DNA of 8,884 bases from an uncultured Saprospiraceae bacterium. GTDB taxonomy: Bacteria > Bacteroidota > Bacteroidia > Chitinophagales > Saprospiraceae. The DNA is taken from contig CALCMV010000302.1 in assembly GCA_937967535.1 (NCBI GenBank), positions 1 to 8,884 of the forward strand. The letters run 5' to 3'. The notes beneath the pieces are model-generated. The model did no database searches. It was not told the DNA's origin and worked only from the letters and a program-made list of their open reading frames with translations. Both the position numbers and the translations under genes were made by a program. Shown here in pieces: positions 7,938-8,884 of this stretch (positions are counted from its first letter, which is position 1; every line of letters starts with the position of its first letter).

Positions 7938-8468
7938 ATGAAAAACCACATTATTTTTTCGGCAATTACTGTGCTTTTAGTAACTGTTTCATTTGCTCAA
8001 AAACCCGACACACTTAACATAAGGGACGAAAATGGACTTAAACAAGGTTTGTGGGAAGAAACGATGCAGGATAGATTCAATTACGATGTAAAATGTAAAT
8101 TCAACTACTTAAATGATAAAAAAAATGGTTACGGTGTATGTTATTTCGAGGACGGTTCAGTTTTCTTTCATGGAACATATCTGAATGGAATGTTTGATGG
8201 AGAATTCATTGAATTTGACTACAACGGGTTACCAAGCATTGTAAAAACATATAACGAAGGAGTATTACACGGTAAAACCATGCGACTATGGAGCAATGGA
8301 GATACTGTAATTGTGGAAAATTATTACAAAGGTAAACAACACGGCACTACAAAGGAATATAAATCTGGTAGATTATGGATTGAAAGTATATATGAGCACG
8401 GAAGAGAAATCAAAAAAATATATTATCGACGAAGGGGCAAAGTGAAGAAAATATTGGAGTTTGGTTAA
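7938..8468 (+). CDS. Exported MORN_2-repeat protein, YwqK-antitoxin-like
   Basis: This 176-residue protein opens with a Sec signal peptide (residues 1-21, MKNHIIFSAITVLLVTVSFAQ). It is followed by about six units of 23-24 residues of the MORN_2 type: DENGLKQGLWEE, NDKKNGYGVCYFEDGSVFF, MFDGEFIEFDYNGLPSIV, VLHGKTMRLWSNGDTVIV, KQHGTTKEYKSGRLWIE, then a degenerate REIKKIYYRRRGKVKK. Each unit has the 'G-x-x-x-x-[YW]-x-x-G' turn of the YwqK family. Bacillus YwqK is annotated as the antitoxin/immunity partner of the YwqJ deaminase toxin, and related Bacteroidota proteins are common but mostly untested. The ATG at 7857 would add 27 residues, overlap the preceding gene and bury the signal peptide, so the ATG at 7938 is preferred. 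The location behind an RHS gene and an orphan gene fits an immunity role. The signal peptide would place it outside the cytoplasm. Confidence 0.85.
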   Translation: MKNHIIFSAITVLLVTVSFAQKPDTLNIRDENGLKQGLWEETMQDRFNYDVKCKFNYLNDKKNGYGVCYFEDGSVFFHGTYLNGMFDGEFIEFDYNGLPSIVKTYNEGVLHGKTMRLWSNGDTVIVENYYKGKQHGTTKEYKSGRLWIESIYEHGREIKKIYYRRRGKVKKILEFG

Positions 8469-8527
8469 CTAACTCTCTCACCGTCCTCCTCAAAAATATC
8501 CAAGTCCAGCACTTTTGAGTAGGTGAC

Positions 8528-8562
8528 GAGATGTCTGACACTTTTAAAATGTCAGACATCTC
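8528..8562. terminator. Hairpin between convergent genes, likely bidirectional terminator
   Basis: The sequence gagatgtctgaca (8528-8540) pairs perfectly over 13 bp with tgtcagacatctc (8550-8562) around a 9-base loop, cttttaaaa. The stem can be extended past an interior loop by ggtga (8522-8526) with tcacc (8569-8573). It lies 59 bases after the YwqK-like stop and just beyond the stop of the convergent GH32 gene, so it can end transcripts from both sides. No T run follows on either strand, so it is not a textbook intrinsic terminator. A weaker 7-bp pair (ctcaaaa 8489-8495 with ttttgag 8513-8519) lies just upstream. Confidence 0.65.
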
Positions 8563-8568
8563 ACATGT

Positions 8569-8884
8569 TCACCAAGTCCGCTCCAATTCCCAAAACGTCC
8601 CCGAAATAACATCCGCTTTTCCCCCTTTCGATTCCAGTGTCAATGTCGTATAATCTTCATTTGGAAAGAAAATATCCGTCATCACCGTAAGCCCATCGTC
8701 GGCAAACATATCCACCGAAGCCACATCAAAAAAGACATGAAAGCGCACCGTTTCGTCTGTTGCTTCGCGTAGCGCAACACTGCGACTACTAAAACTTGGG
8801 TCAAAATCCACCTTACCTGATTTCGTTCTATCTGTAAAAAACTCATTTTTCGCGGCATCAAAACCGACCTCCATGCGTTCCCCT
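8569..8884 (-). CDS. Glycoside hydrolase family 32 protein (levanase/fructan hydrolase type), C-terminal part
   Basis: Only the last 104 residues are in the window. The reading frame stays open through the right edge (GER before MEVGFD), so the Met at 8872-8874 is internal and the true start lies outside. The segment is the C-terminal beta-sandwich of GH32 enzymes: EVGFDAAKNEFFTDRTKSGK, then the hallmark VASVDMFADDGLTVMTD, IFFPNEDY, and a closing FWELERTW. GH32 enzymes hydrolyse beta-fructosidic bonds in sucrose, inulin or levan. The catalytic five-bladed propeller with its nucleophile Asp and acid Glu is not in the window, so activity and exact substrate cannot be judged, nor can export. It converges on the RHS block and has higher GC (135 of 300 bases at 8581-8880), suggesting it belongs to the host's carbohydrate-use genes and not to the RHS locus. 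Confidence 0.92.
   Translation of the reverse strand, partial: GERMEVGFDAAKNEFFTDRTKSGKVDFDPSFSSRSVALREATDETVRFHVFFDVASVDMFADDGLTVMTDIFFPNEDYTTLTLESKGGKADVISGTFWELERTW

Noticed and set aside
8872..8874. Met at the right edge as the start of a short 101-residue minus-strand protein
   Set aside because: The frame continues open to the edge of the window (GER before the Met), and the sequence is only the C-terminal domain of a much larger GH32 enzyme.

Overview
The window looks like chromosomal or accessory DNA from a member of the Bacteroidota. The evidence is the architecture of the giant RHS/YD-repeat protein (a 'PISLSYHAGG...GLGWSLNAGG' head, a DHWGFYNG motif, a YPTGG motif, a DUF6443-type block and a DYYAFGM core), Sec signal peptides that all end in '-AQ', start codons without Shine-Dalgarno sequences, and a coathanger-like module of the kind common in gliding and surface proteins of this phylum. 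A Saprospiria-like host is plausible, but that is a guess.

Layout. Positions 67-6722 (+) hold one giant exported RHS/YD-repeat gene. It is split by an apparent single-base loss into an N-terminal piece (67-960) and a large C-terminal piece (1011-6722). If one base is restored near the GGGG run at 942-945, the protein reads as about 2218 residues: signal peptide, SpvB-like head, YD/RHS shell with a DUF6443-type block, an embedded coathanger-like insertion, the conserved RHS core ending in DPDG, and a 230-residue tail of unrecognised function. A long imperfect inverted repeat (6732-6792) follows the stop codon. Two smaller AT-rich genes come next on the same strand, each encoding an exported protein: an orphan of 354 residues (6809-7873) and a YwqK-like protein with MORN_2-type repeats (7938-8468). 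A perfect 13-bp hairpin (8528-8562) lies between this block and a convergent gene on the minus strand. That gene, cut by the right edge of the window, encodes the C-terminal beta-sandwich of a GH32 fructan/sucrose hydrolase.

How the genes may fit together. A giant RHS protein with a variable tail, followed by small AT-rich genes that include a YwqK-family protein, resembles polymorphic-toxin/immunity loci. However, the tail shows no toxin fold I can recognise, and both downstream proteins carry signal peptides. The effector/immunity reading is therefore a hypothesis, and a cell-surface role is equally open. The GH32 gene appears to be an unrelated carbohydrate-utilisation neighbour with higher GC: 45% over 300 counted bases, against about 32% in the two small genes and about 42% in sampled lines of the RHS gene.

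No tRNA, rRNA, CRISPR array, insertion sequence or riboswitch was recognised.
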